The notes under the pieces were generated by a model. The model was not told the origin of the DNA. It searched no databases and saw nothing but the letters and a program-made list of their open reading frames with translations. From Alectoria sarmentosa (Eukaryota > Ascomycota > Lecanoromycetes > Lecanorales > Parmeliaceae): a stretch of DNA of 18,293 nucleotides. Below, piece by piece: positions 1-9,960 of this stretch (its first letter is position 1; the number at the start of each line of letters is the position of its first letter). Location: positions 1 through 18,293 of the forward strand of contig WOGZ01000509.1 in assembly GCA_009733775.1 (NCBI GenBank). The letters run 5' to 3'. Position numbers and translations under genes: made by a program.

Positions 1-2040
1 GTAATAACGTATTTATTATAATTAAATTCGTAATATTAATAAAATAATTAAATAATATTATCGTCGTAAATATTCAAATCATAAACTTAAATAAAAAAAT
101 ATTCGATAAATAAACACGTATTTCAAATGTTATAATATCGTCTCGATTTTTAATTTATTAAATTTTAAAATTGAAATTTTTTTATTTATAACTGTGAGAA
201 TCGATAATCGTATAATTATTTAAATTATAACGTAAAAACGCTTTTATTATAAATAAAAAATAGCGTTAAAAATACGTCATTGAATAAAATAAATTTTCGA
301 AATGAAAAGTCGATAAAAATGAATTATTATATCGTAATTCCGCAATTTATATTTTTAACGATTTTGTTATATAAAAAAAATCTTTCGTATAAATTATAAT
401 AATTTTAATATTGAGCACTTTTCTTATAAACGTATTAAAAATTTTTTTTAAATATTATTAAATAAATATAATAAACGATATAATAAAATATATTCGCATT
501 TATTTCGATTATTAAAAAATGTGAATTTATTATTATAAATTTTATAATAAATTAATATTAATATTATTAAATAACGTGAATTCATTTCACATTATAACAT
601 TAAATTTTATTATAAGTTTATTGTCTGCGAGAGACTTATATATTAATAAAATTTACGATTTTATTTTAATTTCAATAAATAAATTAATAAAACACGTAAC
701 GTATATAATAATTATAAAAAATATAAAAAATAAAAGATTTATTAATATTATATAATGAAAATTGTATCGTTATAAAATATAATGTGAAACTTGATTTCAG
801 ATTAAAATTTATAATTTATAAATAAGTTTTAAATAACGTTATATTAACATTTAAATATAAAGCGAAAATTTAATATTACGTTTCATTTTTAAATAAATAA
901 TCAAATTAAAAGATTAAATCAAGTTTTTAAATATTATTTGCGAATTTATTGCAATTATAAATAAGATAAATAATTTAAAATTTTGTTTATAATTACGTTT
1001 ATATATAATAATAATATACACGTAAACATTAATAAAATTTCGTAAAAATTATTAATAAAATATATAACGAATTTAAAAAATGCTTTTAAAAATCTTTTTT
1101 TAAAAAAAAACATCGCTTATTATAAAGCGAGTAAAATAATTACGAAATATAAAATTATATTTAAAAAGATTATAAAAGCGAATGTTAAAGTAATAAATAA
1201 AATATTATAATTATTATTATTATATTATAATTTTCAAAAAGAAAATAAAATATTATTGTGAAATTTAAATATACGCATTTTATAATTAAAAAAGAAATTT
1301 GATTATAAATAATTTAAATTTTTCGAAATGTTAAAAAAAAAACACGCAAGTTTATAAACTAAATCTTTTTATTAACTATAAAAAAACTTATTTTATATTT
1401 TATATATCGTTATTAAAAGTTTAACACTTATATAATAATAATTTAAAATTATAAACAATTTTAATTTGAAAAGTTAAAAAGATGTTAAATAAAAAAGTTG
1501 ATAATAATAAAATTAAATATTTTATTAATTGAAAAGATTTCTCATTTTACGAAATTTCGTGAAAATTAATAAAACATTTCGAAAATATTAAAAGCGCAAT
1601 TAAGAATTTTGAATAAATAAAAAAATTATATAAATTAACATTTAAATTAAAATAAAAAGCGTAATCGTTATAAAGAATTAAAAAGCGAGATAAATTATAA
1701 AAACAAAAAATAATAAAGAATTTTTAAATAAATCTTTAATCAAGAATTTAATAAAAACGATTAAAGAAAATTCGAAAGTTTATATACGTATATATACGCA
1801 TATCTTAATGCGTTAAAGCGTCTCGCATTACGAAAAAAACAATAATCGTAAAAGTTATAAACACAATCATAATTATTTAACATTAATTTGTATATTTTTT
1901 TTATAAAAGAAAATAATTTTTCATTAATAAAAATCGTTAAAAGATTATAAAAAATAATAACGAAAATAATAATGATAATAATAACGATAAAGATAATGAG
2001 AATAATAATAATAAAAGAAAAAAACGACGACACGCACGAT
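1..2040. other. AT-rich DNA without recognisable genes
   Basis: About 2 kb with stops in all frames. Nearly every remaining C or G sits in a CpG. I found no protein motif, RNA gene or LTR copy here. The stretch near 1930-2030 is a degenerate AAT/GAT/AAC-like triplet run, and long minus-strand frames across it translate to simple Ile/Phe/Tyr runs, so I do not call them genes. The 5' LTR and first part of gag of the older retrotransposon downstream would be expected somewhere between here and 3 kb, but I cannot see them. Confidence 0.6.
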
Positions 2041-2340
2041 GATTACTTTTATTAATAAAACTCTCGCATATATTAATCTAATTTTTTTAATTTTTTTAAA
2101 CGCGTAAGACGTCGCGAACGTTATTATCGACGACGATAATAATATATATAACAATTTAATAAATAAAAGCGAAGAAGTCGATCACATAAAAATAATTTTC
2201 GTGAAAACATTAATCGCATTTAAATTAACGCGTGTTAATTCGCGACTCGATATAAATCGCGCGAAAGTTATTTGTGAAAACACGCATATAACGAGAATAA
2301 GTGAAGATTTAATACGCGTTAACGTAGTCTTTTAAACATT
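2041..2340. other. CpG-dense patch in mutated DNA
   Basis: This patch carries many more CpG dinucleotides than its surroundings, for example around 2101-2140 and 2220-2270 (GACGTCGCG, CGCGACTCG, CGCGCG), yet C outside CpG remains rare. It looks like formerly GC-richer DNA whose non-CpG cytosines were converted. No reading frame with a recognisable motif was found, so its origin (gag or LTR of the older element, or unrelated sequence) is open. Confidence 0.4.
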
Positions 2341-3055
2341 TATATCTTTCAATTAACGTATTTGAAACGACGAAAAAGAGAAAAGCAAAAAAAAAAAAAC
2401 GATAAAAAAAATTGTTAATTTTGTTAATTAAACATTTTTTTATAATAAATGCGAATGTTTACGAGCGAGAATAATCGAAATTATAATAATAATAATTATT
2501 ATTAATTTTATCAATTAAGCATTTTTTAAAAGAATCTTTTATATTTATAAATAAGAGAAAAAATAATAATAATAATAAAAATAATAATAAAAGTAAAGAT
2601 AAAAGTAAAAGTAATAATAATAATAATAATTATTATATTTATAAATCAAAGTTCTCGCATTATTAATTCTCAATTTACGAAAAAAACGATTATTAAAATC
2701 TTAACGACGATAAAAAATGTTTAAAATTATTATTAATATTATTAATATATTTTTCACGAACTTTATCGACTTTTATAATTAATTGAATAAATTTAAATGT
2801 TTTTTTAAATGCTTATTATAAAATAAAGTTAATTAAATAAAATAATTATAATTTCATTTAATTATTATTTTAATTAATGTATATATTTTATTATTATAAT
2901 AATATATAATTTATTATTACATTATTACGATAATAAAAAATGCAAAAAAATAATAAATAAATAAAAAATTCAATATATAAAATTAATTTTTAATAATTTC
3001 GATTAAAAAGCGATTATTTAACATTATATTTAAAACTTAAATAAACGAATTTTTT
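2341..3055. repeat. Low-complexity A- and AAT-rich stretch
   Basis: This part is dominated by A-runs (about 2380-2410), AAT/TAA triplet runs (about 2480-2510 and 2560-2640) and T/A homopolymers. Triplet slippage and loss of G/C explain the pattern. No coding motif is visible. It precedes the first part of the older retrotransposon that I can read. Confidence 0.5.
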
Positions 3056-3059
3056 TTTC

Positions 3060-3520
3060 ATTATTATTTAATCGATTTCGAGACATATAACTATAATATC
3101 AAATTTAATTAAATTAATTAACGTTTCGTTTTTAAAAAAGAACTTAATAAAGAATTTCGATTATTTTTAATTTTAATTAATATAAATTCGTTTTTTTTAT
3201 AAATTTTAAAAAACATTATTAACGAATAAATAATAAATAATTTTTTATATTTTAAAAAAATCGCGTTTTAATATTATTATTATTATATTAATTTTTATTA
3301 ACGCTTTAATTAATTATAATATTAACGATAATAATATAATTATAAATATATTTATTATCGATTAAATCTTTCGTTTTATTAATTCTCGCGAAGTCATTAA
3401 TAAAGCGAAACGAAAACGTCGTCGCGATAATAATCTTTATTTTTACGACGATTATATAAATCACATTATCGTTAATTACTCTTTAAAAAAGATTATTAAA
3501 AAATAAAAAACATTATTTTA
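3060..3520 (+). pseudogene. Possible Gag C-terminus with zinc knuckle (element 2)
   Basis: In the same frame as the downstream protease, 3396-3490 reads as a basic stretch (KAKRKRRRDNN) followed by LYFYDDYINHIIVNYSLKK. Spacing resembles a CCHC knuckle (C-x2-C-x4-H-x4-C): His at 3462-3464 is kept and the first and last Cys positions are Tyr, as expected from TGC/TGT to TAC/TAT. The second Cys position is Asp, which a simple transition does not explain, so the call is tentative. Position just before protease fits the nucleic-acid-binding end of Gag. Upstream to about 3060 the same frame is fairly open, but I cannot align it. Confidence 0.4.
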
Positions 3521-3639
3521 TTCGATAAACGCTTTTTTTATAATCTTAAATATTCTCGATTCGAAAACTATATAATTTTTAAATATAATCGCGCTTTAAA
3601 AACGTATAAAACAAATTTTAATAATATTATTAACATTTT

Positions 3640-4030
3640 ATATTAAGTAATTGAAAATTGATTTTTAAAAACATTTTATTTATATATATACTCTTAATTC
3701 AATTCACGTTTTATATTTAATTAAAAAATTATTTGATATTAATGTTAATATTAAAGCTTTTATTAATTATTCTTATACGCAAATTAATAAAACTTTCTTA
3801 ATTTCATTTAAAATCTTTTGAGATTTTCGAGAATTCGATTATTAATTTATTTAATTTAAATCTATAACTCATTTTATAATAATTTTATTTTAAACATTAA
3901 AACATTTTAAATTACTCGTAATAATTATGTTTTTTATTATTGCTTTTTCAAATTACGATATAATTATAAAGTTAAAGTTAATAAAAAAATATTACGTTTT
4001 AATTTAATTCTTTTTCAAAAAAAAATTAAA
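3640..4030 (+). pseudogene. Retroviral-type aspartic protease remnant (element 2)
   Basis: In the frame beginning at 3690 the translation runs TLNSIHVLYLIKKLFDINV, then FREFDY and ITHFIIILF, then FIIAFSNYDIIIKL. The order of these blocks resembles fungal Ty3/gypsy proteases: an active-site Asp-Ser segment, a G-F-D block, an I-T-H block, and the hydrophobic L-G-x-x-D/N-I-I-L-G block. The presumed catalytic Asp appears as Asn at about 3693-3698. The enzyme would have cut the Gag-Pol polyprotein inside virus-like particles. Several Trp/Gln positions are now stops. The domain assignment is moderately certain and inactivity is certain. Confidence 0.55.
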
Positions 4031-4496
4031 TTATTAATCAAAATTCGAGAATGAAAAATTAACCTCGATAATTCCCTTAAAAAACTTTATCAAATCTTTT
4101 TTAAAACTTTTATTTTCAACATTTCATTTTTTAAAAAAGAATTTTTTTCAAAAAAAAGATTTACGACGTAAAATATAATAACGTCGAATTGAATATTTAA
4201 AAAATCTTAAAGCGAAAATCTTTAAGATTATCGTTTAAAAATTTAAAAAATCTTTTTATAATCATATTTGAAAATTATTAATATTAAAATCTTTAAAAAT
4301 TTATATAATTAACGTCGTTTTCTTTACTCAATTTTATTAAAAACTCTCAAATTTAATTTTTTAAAACGAATATATACGATATCGAAAAGACTTTAAATGA
4401 GAAAACTTATTCAAATTCTTTTATTATCGTATTTTTGAAATATTACGACTTTTTCGATGTTTTTTTTTATATAAAAATCGATTTCTTTTATCGCCT
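4031..4496 (+). pseudogene. Protease-RT linker (element 2)
   Basis: The frame stays fairly open with scattered TAA/TGA at probable Gln/Trp sites, and the translation is Lys/Phe/Ile-rich. It joins the protease block to the segment just before RT. Frames shift near the T-run at 4460-4468. No separate domain is visible. Confidence 0.4.
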
Positions 4497-5335
4497 CAAC
4501 GATTATAAAATTTTATTAATGTTTAATAAAAAATCAAGCTTTAATTTCATATACGATATATTTTAAAATGAATTTAAAAGATTTAAAAAAAAAATTCGAC
4601 GATAATTTCATTAAAAAATTTATTTATTAAAATTCTTTTTTAATAACGTTATTTGTTTTTTTCTACGCGAAAATTTAACGAAGAATTTCGTTTTTATATA
4701 AATTATCGCGCTTTTAACGTTATTATTATCAAAAATCGATATTCATTATTCTTAACTTAATTTTTTTTTCGCGCATTTATCGAATTAAATTTTACACGAT
4801 TTTAAACATTATAATAACGTTTAATAAATTATAAATAATCGAAAACGAAAAATGATTTTTTTTTTTCGCATTTAATACGATTTTTATAAATTTTTAATTA
4901 TAAATTTCGAATTATATAACGCTTTTTTTATTTTTCAAAATTATATTAATAATATATTATATAAATATTTTAATAATTTTTATATTATTTATATCGACGA
5001 TATTTTAATTTATAATAAAAATAAAATAAATATATTAAATATATACGTTTTATTTTAACACGCTTTTAAAAAGCGAGGTTTCAAATTAATATATAAAAAT
5101 GCTTATTTAATATAATTGAAATTAAATATCTCGATTTAATTATTATTATTAAAGATATTTAAATAAATACAAAAAAGTTTTCGTTATGCTCGATTTATTC
5201 ACATTCAAAATAATTAAAAACAATTAAAATTTCTTAAACTTTATTAATTTTTATCGACGGTTTATACGAAATTTTTTAAATTTCTAATTCAATTAATTAA
5301 AAAGAATTACTCTTTTAAATAAATTTTAAAATATT
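4497..5335 (+). pseudogene. Reverse transcriptase remnant (element 2)
   Basis: The polymerase domain copied the element RNA into cDNA. The N-terminal block at 4497-4584 (LNDYKI, FNFIYDIF) matches the conserved lead-in to Ty3/gypsy RT. After the A10 run the next frame gives FDDNFIKKFIY and, further on, FYTILNIIITFNKL, the motif-A region, where the catalytic Asp has become Asn. After the T11 run, 4867 onward gives the block before motif C, and the catalytic YIDDILIY box at 4990-5013 is intact. A connection segment with LKLY*FLSTVYTKFFKFLIQLIKK follows at about 5230-5305. At least six stops interrupt it. Two frame changes fall at homopolymers, so they may be decay or sequencing slippage. Confidence 0.85.
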
Positions 5336-5825
5336 AAAAAGTCTTTAATGATTTTAAAGTCGCCTTTATTTCGACGTTTATTTTATTATATTTTAATTCG
5401 AAAAAGCAAATCGTAATGAAAATTAATATTTCGAATTATATAATTATAAGCGTTTTATTTTAATACGATAAAAATGAAATTTTTAAATTAATTATTTTCT
5501 TCTTAATTAAAATGCTTTTCGAGAAATACAATTATAAAATTTATAATAAAAAGTTTTTAATTATTATTCACGTATTTAAATTATAATAATCAAGATTAAA
5601 AAACATTAAACAATTCATTATTATTTTTTTCGATTATGAAAATTTCGAATATTTTATAATTATCAAATTTCTCAATCGCCTTTAAGCGCGTTAATTTAAA
5701 TTTCTTTTTAAATTCAATTTCAAAACTATTTATAAATTTAAAGATTTAAATCGATGCGTAAACGTTTTGATTCGTAAATTCGAAAACCTTTTTAAAAACG
5801 AAAAAAATTATCGACGTTAATATTA
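5336..5825 (+). pseudogene. RNase H remnant (element 2)
   Basis: This continues in the RT frame without shift. FNDFKVAFISTFILLYFNSKKQ at about 5347-5410 and MKINISNYIII mark the start of the Ty3/gypsy RNase H domain. Both Asp residues expected in the T-D-A-S-D-Y block are Asn. Further blocks, MLFEKYNYKIYNKKFLIII (about 5510-5567) and NFEYFIIIKFLNRL (about 5641-5683), match the family order through to the end of the domain. RNase H degraded the RNA strand of the RNA:DNA hybrid. Stops replace Trp and Gln. The enzyme is inactive as it stands. Confidence 0.8.
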
Positions 5826-6190
5826 ATAATAAATTATTTTGAAATTCGAAAATTTAAACATTTAAAGTTTTAAGTTTTCAAAAATAATTTTCAAATTTAA
5901 ATTCATTTTTCTCACTTTTATTAATATTTTTAAAATTAATTAAATTATTTTAAAAAATACATTTAATAACGAAAAATTAAAATTTAGAAACGAAATTAAT
6001 AAAATTATAATTTTAAAATTTTCGTTTAAATAAATATATTAAAATGACGAATAAATTTTAAAGATTTTCGAAATATTATAAATAAACATTCGTAAATTAA
6101 AAAAAATTCTTTTATCAAATTAAAAAAACGAAACGAGTATATTAATTTTCAAAAAAATAAACTTCTCATTTTTAATTATAATAATTTACG
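5826..6190 (+). pseudogene. RNase H-integrase spacer (element 2)
   Basis: A Lys/Asn/Phe-rich translation with many stops bridges RNase H and the integrase zinc-binding domain. A charged block (EKLKFRNEINK, about 5970-6005) may be the segment that precedes the integrase HHCC module. I could align it only loosely. Confidence 0.4.
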
Positions 6191-6199
6191 TTTTAATAT

Positions 6200-6800
6200 A
6201 TTTTTTTTCATTCACGATTTCTCGAACATAAAATATTTCGAAATAATTAAAAAAATATAAAATCGTTTATCGTATTTATTAATAACTCGATCTCTTAAAC
6301 GACGTTAAACGTTTCATTTAAAATTATCATAATTATTCTCGAATAAAGATCTTTTAAAATAAATATTATAAATTATTTAAATTTTTAAAAGTATTTGATC
6401 GACAATGAGCGAACATTTTAATAAATTTTATGATCGTTTTATTTAATAATAAAGATTATTTTAAACGATAATATATTAATATTTTTATAATAATGAATCG
6501 TTTATTTAAGATAATTAAATATATTTTTATAAATAATATAAATGTTTTATTAATCGCTCATATATTTTATTTTTGAATTTAAAAAAATTTTAAATTTTAA
6601 ATTTTCATTATTTTCGATCGAGAAACTTAATTCGAATTTAATTTTTAATTTAAATTATATTAATTCGTTGATATTTAGATACGTTTTTTTGTTATTTTTT
6701 ATTTTAAAATCGACGATTAAACGAAACGAATTAATATTATTTTAAAATAATATTTTTAAATTTACGTTGCGTTTTTATAAAACAATTAAATTTAATAATT
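6200..6800 (+). pseudogene. Integrase zinc-binding domain and catalytic core (element 2)
   Basis: The H2C2 module is readable. His codons at 6209-6211 and 6227-6229 are kept. After an A-run frame change, DVKRFI*NYHNYSR at 6301-6342 shows both Cys as Tyr (6325-6327, 6334-6336). The DDE core follows. The first Asp is Asn at 6424-6426 (in INFMIVLF), the second is kept as FDRET at 6613-6627, and the catalytic Glu is Lys at 6724-6726 (in DD*TKRIN). Integrase would have inserted cDNA into the genome. The spacing of every block fits Ty3/gypsy integrases. Loss of two of three catalytic acidic residues makes it dead independently of the stops. Confidence 0.8.
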
Positions 6801-7312
6801 TATCTTTTATAAAATTCGTTATTAACGATCACGCATTAAAAATCATAAAATTTAATTTCTTTTTTATTAATTGTAAACAAAATTCACGTTTAATTTTTAA
6901 ATTTTTAAGATTTTATAATAATTCGATTTTATTTATCGATAAATTCGATTAATTATTAATTGAAATCTTCGTAATTAAAATGTTTAAAATTAATGAGATT
7001 TTTAAAAAACAAATAATTTTCGTTTAAATTTCACACGCGAAATTTATTAATTAATATCATTAATTCGAGCTTAAATATAAAAATAATAATAAAATTTAAT
7101 TAAATGTTAAAAATTTTATAATTATAAAAAGTCGCACAAAAAAGCTTTTCAACAAATTTAAAAAAAATTTTAAAATTATAAAAATTATAAGCTTTTATAT
7201 TTATCGTTTAAAATTCTCGATCGATTAAAATTATTATAATGTTTTTTCTATAAATCTTTTACGTTTTATCGTAAATGATTTTCTTTTAAAATAAATATTA
7301 ATTTTATTCGTG
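6767..7312 (+). pseudogene. Integrase C-terminal region, GPY/F-like (element 2)
   Basis: The frame changes near 6790. FNNLSFIKFVINDHALKIIK (about 6791-6850) matches the block after the DDE Glu, and the frame to 6952 happens to be stop-free for about 60 codons. It continues through QISHAKF-like residues (about 7030), KKLFNKFKKNF (about 7141-7173), YIYRLKF and NLLRF (about 7199-7264). These fit the module in which the GPF/GPY motif and the LLR motif precede the chromodomain. This region contributes to target binding and multimerisation in the family. It is interrupted by TAA/TGA and by the T8 run at 7313-7320. Confidence 0.75.
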
Positions 7313-7326
7313 TTTTTTTTATCGTA

Positions 7327-7389
7327 AATATTAATTTACACGAAAATTATGAAATAAACGCAATTTTATATTTTAAAATCGTTTGCGAA
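7327..7389 (+). pseudogene. Chromodomain, first half (element 2)
   Basis: Translation gives NINLHENYEINAILYFKIVCE, matching the start of a chromovirus chromodomain (E-x-Y-E-V-E-x-I-L-x-x-R). In the family it binds modified histone tails and steers integration to heterochromatin. The coding sequence stops at codon GAA 7387-7389, exactly at the end of the target-site copy GCGAA, because element 1 was inserted here. It continues in frame at 15105. Confidence 0.75.
7385..7389 (+). repeat. Target-site duplication, left copy (GCGAA)
   Basis: The five bases immediately before the 5' LTR of element 1 are GCGAA. The same five bases immediately follow the 3' LTR at 15100-15104. A 5-bp duplication is typical of Ty3/gypsy integration. 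It defines the insertion point inside the chromodomain of element 2. Confidence 0.9.
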
Positions 7390-7434
7390 TAATACGTGAT
7401 TGATAAATAAAGGCTTAACAAGCATTTATTTTAT

Positions 7435-7450
7435 CGAGATACTTATCTCG
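7435..7450 (+). other. Inverted repeat in 5' LTR
   Basis: CGAGAT-ACTT-ATCTCG is a perfect 6-bp stem with a 4-base loop. The 3' LTR keeps the stem at 14949-14964 and only the loop differs. A second small stem (CGTTT/AAACG) lies at 7462-7474. Role unknown; possibly an upstream promoter element. Confidence 0.4.
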
Positions 7451-7506
7451 TTTAATAATTACGTTTGTCAAACGAATATCTTATTAAATTTATAACTTGA
7501 CAAATT

Positions 7507-7517
7507 TATATAGATAA
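7507..7517 (+). promoter_or_regulatory. Degraded TATA-box position in 5' LTR
   Basis: TATATAGATAA stands where the 3' LTR has TATATAAATAG. It is the likely core promoter of element 1. It sits 117 bp into the LTR, leaving about 70-80 bp for the transcribed R/U5 part. Inferred from sequence only. Confidence 0.45.
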
Positions 7518-7585
7518 TTAATTCTCTTAAAAAGAATAAATCAATCTTTCATTTATTCAAGAATTTAAAACGTATTTTCATATTA

Positions 7586-7610
7586 ATAATAACAACATCG
7601 AGTTTTATTT
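7586..7610 (+). other. Primer-binding region just inside the 5' LTR
   Basis: The minus-strand primer site of an LTR element lies directly after the 5' LTR. Here the sequence starts ATAATAACAACATCGAG. It has no TGG start for a tRNA 3' CCA end, and I could not match it to a tRNA. RIP-type change of TGG to TAG/TAA could hide it. I also saw no complement to the presumed RNA 5' end that would point to self-priming. Confidence 0.3.
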
Positions 7611-7895
7611 AAGCAAGCATCATATTATTACTTGTTACGTTTTACGCCCGATAATTTATTATCCTCATTATTTTTCGAGCATAACATTAAAATCCAATCC
7701 TTTATTAAACCTTCAATTTCCGAAATCTTTCAAACTCTAAAAAATCGTTATTCACAAGTCTTCGATTATTTCAAGAAAAAATCTTTCGACGTCGACATTT
7801 TATCGACGTCATTAATTCATAGCAAACGTGACTTTTTCAATTTTTATTTTGAATCTCGTTTTCAAAAGCATCATCACTCTCGCTTTTCAACTTGA
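7593..7895 (+). pseudogene. Leader or Gag N-terminal frame (element 1)
   Basis: A stop-free frame of 100 codons starts just after the LTR. It contains no ATG; the nearest start-like codon is TTG at 7632, so the true initiator is lost or lies elsewhere. The translation (from LRFTPDNLLSSLFFEHN) is not a domain I recognise. It keeps many more non-CpG cytosines than the rest of the element, so it is relatively spared. Downstream the reading moves to the main gag-pol frame near 7855-7870 (FKSIITLAFQLEEFIDNNHV), suggesting one frameshift within the start of Gag. It could instead be untranslated leader that is open by chance. Confidence 0.4.
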
Positions 7896-9420
7896 AGAAT
7901 TCATTGATAATAATCACGTTTTTATAAATCTTATCGATTAAAATACTCGATAATTAATCATTCGAATTGTTAAAATCAATTTTCGATTTTTAAAAATCAA
8001 TAAAAAAGCTCTTTTCGTTAGAGAAGATCGTGTCAAAACAAAATCAAACTTTATAAAATCAACTTTTTAATCGATTAATTGAATTCTCGATAAATCTATT
8101 TTACGCATTGTTTTTAAAACCTTTAAATAAGATATTCGAGCACTGCGAAGACTTCAAAAATCATCTTTTATAGATGTTATTTCGAATATTTCATCGATAG
8201 CAACTTCGTTAAAATCAACATCGTCGAATTTACTCGATATTAATCAAATTATCAAAATCACATTTGTCGAAAAAACAATTTATATGAAACTCATCGATTT
8301 TCAACTTTCAATAATAACAAAATAAATAACTTCGTAAGAATTATGAGATTTTATTATAAACACAATCAACGCAATAATGTATAATCTTAATTTGCCGCTC
8401 GATTCATTTGACGAATTAAGGTCTTAAAAACTCTCGAAAAATAATAACGTTGATGTTATTATAACAAAAATGAGCGAAAATCCAAAATGAAATTTCGATG
8501 AAATAGGTTTTTTCGATTTAAATTATAATGACAAATTAATTAATATGAGATCGTCGATCGAGCACGTTGATAAGAAAACATATTTTCGAAATGTATATTT
8601 CTTTATAAAACGAATCAAGAATTACGTCGTTATTAAAAGATTGCTTATTTGAAAAAATCTTTAAATATGTTTATAAAATATCGTTTTCGAATAATAAACG
8701 ACAAAGCTTTTTGATATCGAGAAACGTTTTATAAAATATAATAACTTAAATTCCGATATCATCGAATAAAATAGATTTTTCACGATAAAATTTAAAGAAT
8801 TTTTTAATGTGGTCATTAACGTCGTGTTACGAAAACGATATTTTTTACGAAATGTTAATTCTCGTCGAAAATCACGCGAATACGCTCAAAAAATTTTGAG
8901 ATTCGTTAAAGATGCAGATTTGATTCTTATCAAAAATCAACTTGACATTATTTATAACGATATCGATTTGAAACTTCGACGAAATATCAAAAAATTTGAC
9001 GATAATGTTATTATCAATATTTTTTTAATAATTATAAATGAGAATAAACATGAATAATGAGCATATATTAATCGATATGAAGGAAAAAATGTAAATGTAA
9101 AATCATTTATACAAGCAACTCGATAACCGCCTCAATTTATTAATAATAAAAATAATTATAATCAATTTCAATCTCGGCAATAAGGTTCTAAATTTGATCG
9201 ATAATTAATTTATGAACGTTAATTTTATCAACCTTACTCTTCTTCTCTTCGTCAATTCAATAATTTAAATATTTATTTTAATTAATAATAACAATACGAT
9301 TAATTATCAAATTATTAATCACGATAATAATAAGAACTTCTATCATCAAGGCAATTTTTATAAATTACGATTTCGTTAAACGCGTTAAATTCGACGTTAA
9401 CGAATCGCCCGCAAATCTTA
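7860..9420 (+). pseudogene. Gag remnant (element 1)
   Basis: Gag forms the virus-like particle and packages the RNA. In one frame across stops, blocks typical of gag from this fungal chromovirus group appear. These are NFDEIGFFDLN (about 8491-8523), TYFRNVYFFIKRIKNYVVIK (about 8578-8637), IKFKEFFNVV (about 8785-8815), and an open stretch at 8809-9057 with RKRYFLRNVNSRRKSREYAQ, KDADLILIKNQLDIIYNDID and KHE. Two adjacent stops at 9055-9060 stand where two Trp would be expected before AYINRYE. After 9120 the sequence becomes rich in Gln, Asn, Tyr and Ser, a low-complexity tail with many CAA-to-TAA stops. An ATG at 8284 is in frame, but the true start is unknown. Confidence 0.7.
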
Positions 9421-9960
9421 AGCGGCAATGAATTTTCAAAATAAAAAAATCAAGGATTTTAAAGACCCGGGCAATCAAAAAACAACGATTACGATAAATA
9501 TCGTTAAAAAGCTTATTAGATTTCGACTGAAAAGAATAAAGAAAAAAACATTTATTTTCAAAAAGAAAACGAATACGATAAAAATCAAAAAACTTATTAT
9601 ATCGAATATGATAAGCATAAAGAACTTCAAAAAAAAAACAACGAGCTCGAATTTTTCGAACCTTTTAATTCCACGAATTATTTTATTAACGCTTTTTTTA
9701 TATCGACAATTCATTTTTGTCGTTATTACTCGAAAAACTTTACTTTTAAAAACGTCTTATTTCGTTATTTCAAAAAAACGTGAATAAATCCCGCGAAGCA
9801 TTTTTCGAAAATATACGAAGTTATGAAAACGTCGATTCGAAAAGTTATCGAGAAGATCACATTGTCAATTTTTCAAAACTTATCAAAAAAAGTTATTAAA
9901 TCTTCGAGTAATGCATTTATTATTACGTCGAAATATTCGTTTTAAAAATATTATTACGTT
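9421..9960 (+). pseudogene. Gag-pol spacer with C2H2-like zinc finger (element 1)
   Basis: In the same frame as Gag the translation has an acidic/Lys stretch (YIEYDKHKELQ, NNELEFFEPFNSTNYF) followed by a finger: Cys at 9718-9720, Tyr in place of the second Cys at 9727-9729, Phe at 9739, Leu at 9757 and Tyr in place of His at 9766-9768. The C-x2-C-x3-F-x5-L-x2-H spacing is exactly that of a C2H2 finger, and both lost ligands are TGC/TGT-to-TAC/TAT or CAT-to-TAT type changes. The last ligand is unclear. It may have taken the nucleic-acid-binding role usually held by a CCHC knuckle. No CCHC was found. A 119-codon open frame here in another frame is accidental. Confidence 0.55.

Larger units (their letters stand above)
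3060..7389 (+). mobile_element. Older Ty3/gypsy retrotransposon (element 2), left part
   Basis: This is a heavily mutated chromovirus-type LTR retrotransposon remnant. Conceptual translation across stops gives, in order, a possible Gag zinc knuckle, protease, RT with YIDD, RNase H, H2C2/DDE integrase, an integrase C-terminal region and the first half of a chromodomain. That order defines Ty3/gypsy. Stops fall mostly where the family has Trp or Gln. Frame changes lie mainly in or near homopolymer runs: A10 at 4585-4594, T11 at 4856-4866, an A-run near 6250, about 6790, and T8 at 7313-7320. The copy is cut at 7389 by element 1 and resumes at 15105. Its LTRs were not found. It is more degraded than element 1, hence older. 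It cannot be functional. Confidence 0.85.
7390..7585 (+). repeat. 5' LTR of element 1 (196 bp)
   Basis: It begins TAATACGTG and ends CATATTA, giving a 5-bp terminal inverted repeat TAATA/TATTA. It pairs without indels with 14904-15099: 25 mismatches, 24 of them transitions. At 17 transition sites this copy has the A/T state and the 3' copy has G/C, so this copy is the more mutated one. The expected TG...CA ends read TA...TA, which CpA-to-TpA change would produce. It would have carried the promoter and the start of the genomic RNA. Confidence 0.93.

Noticed and set aside
1761..2154. Two minus-strand open frames of 69-90 codons
   Set aside because: Translations are Ile/Phe/Tyr runs produced by AT-rich triplet repeats; no motif or sensible composition.
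9475..9714. Minus-strand frame of 79 codons
   Set aside because: Antisense to the gag-pol spacer; hydrophobic Phe/Ile string without motif.
9428..9787. A + strand frame of 119 codons starting at an ATG
   Set aside because: It is out of frame with gag and protease. The main frame over the same bases gives the C2H2-like finger and acidic spacer, so this Lys/Ile-rich frame is accidental.
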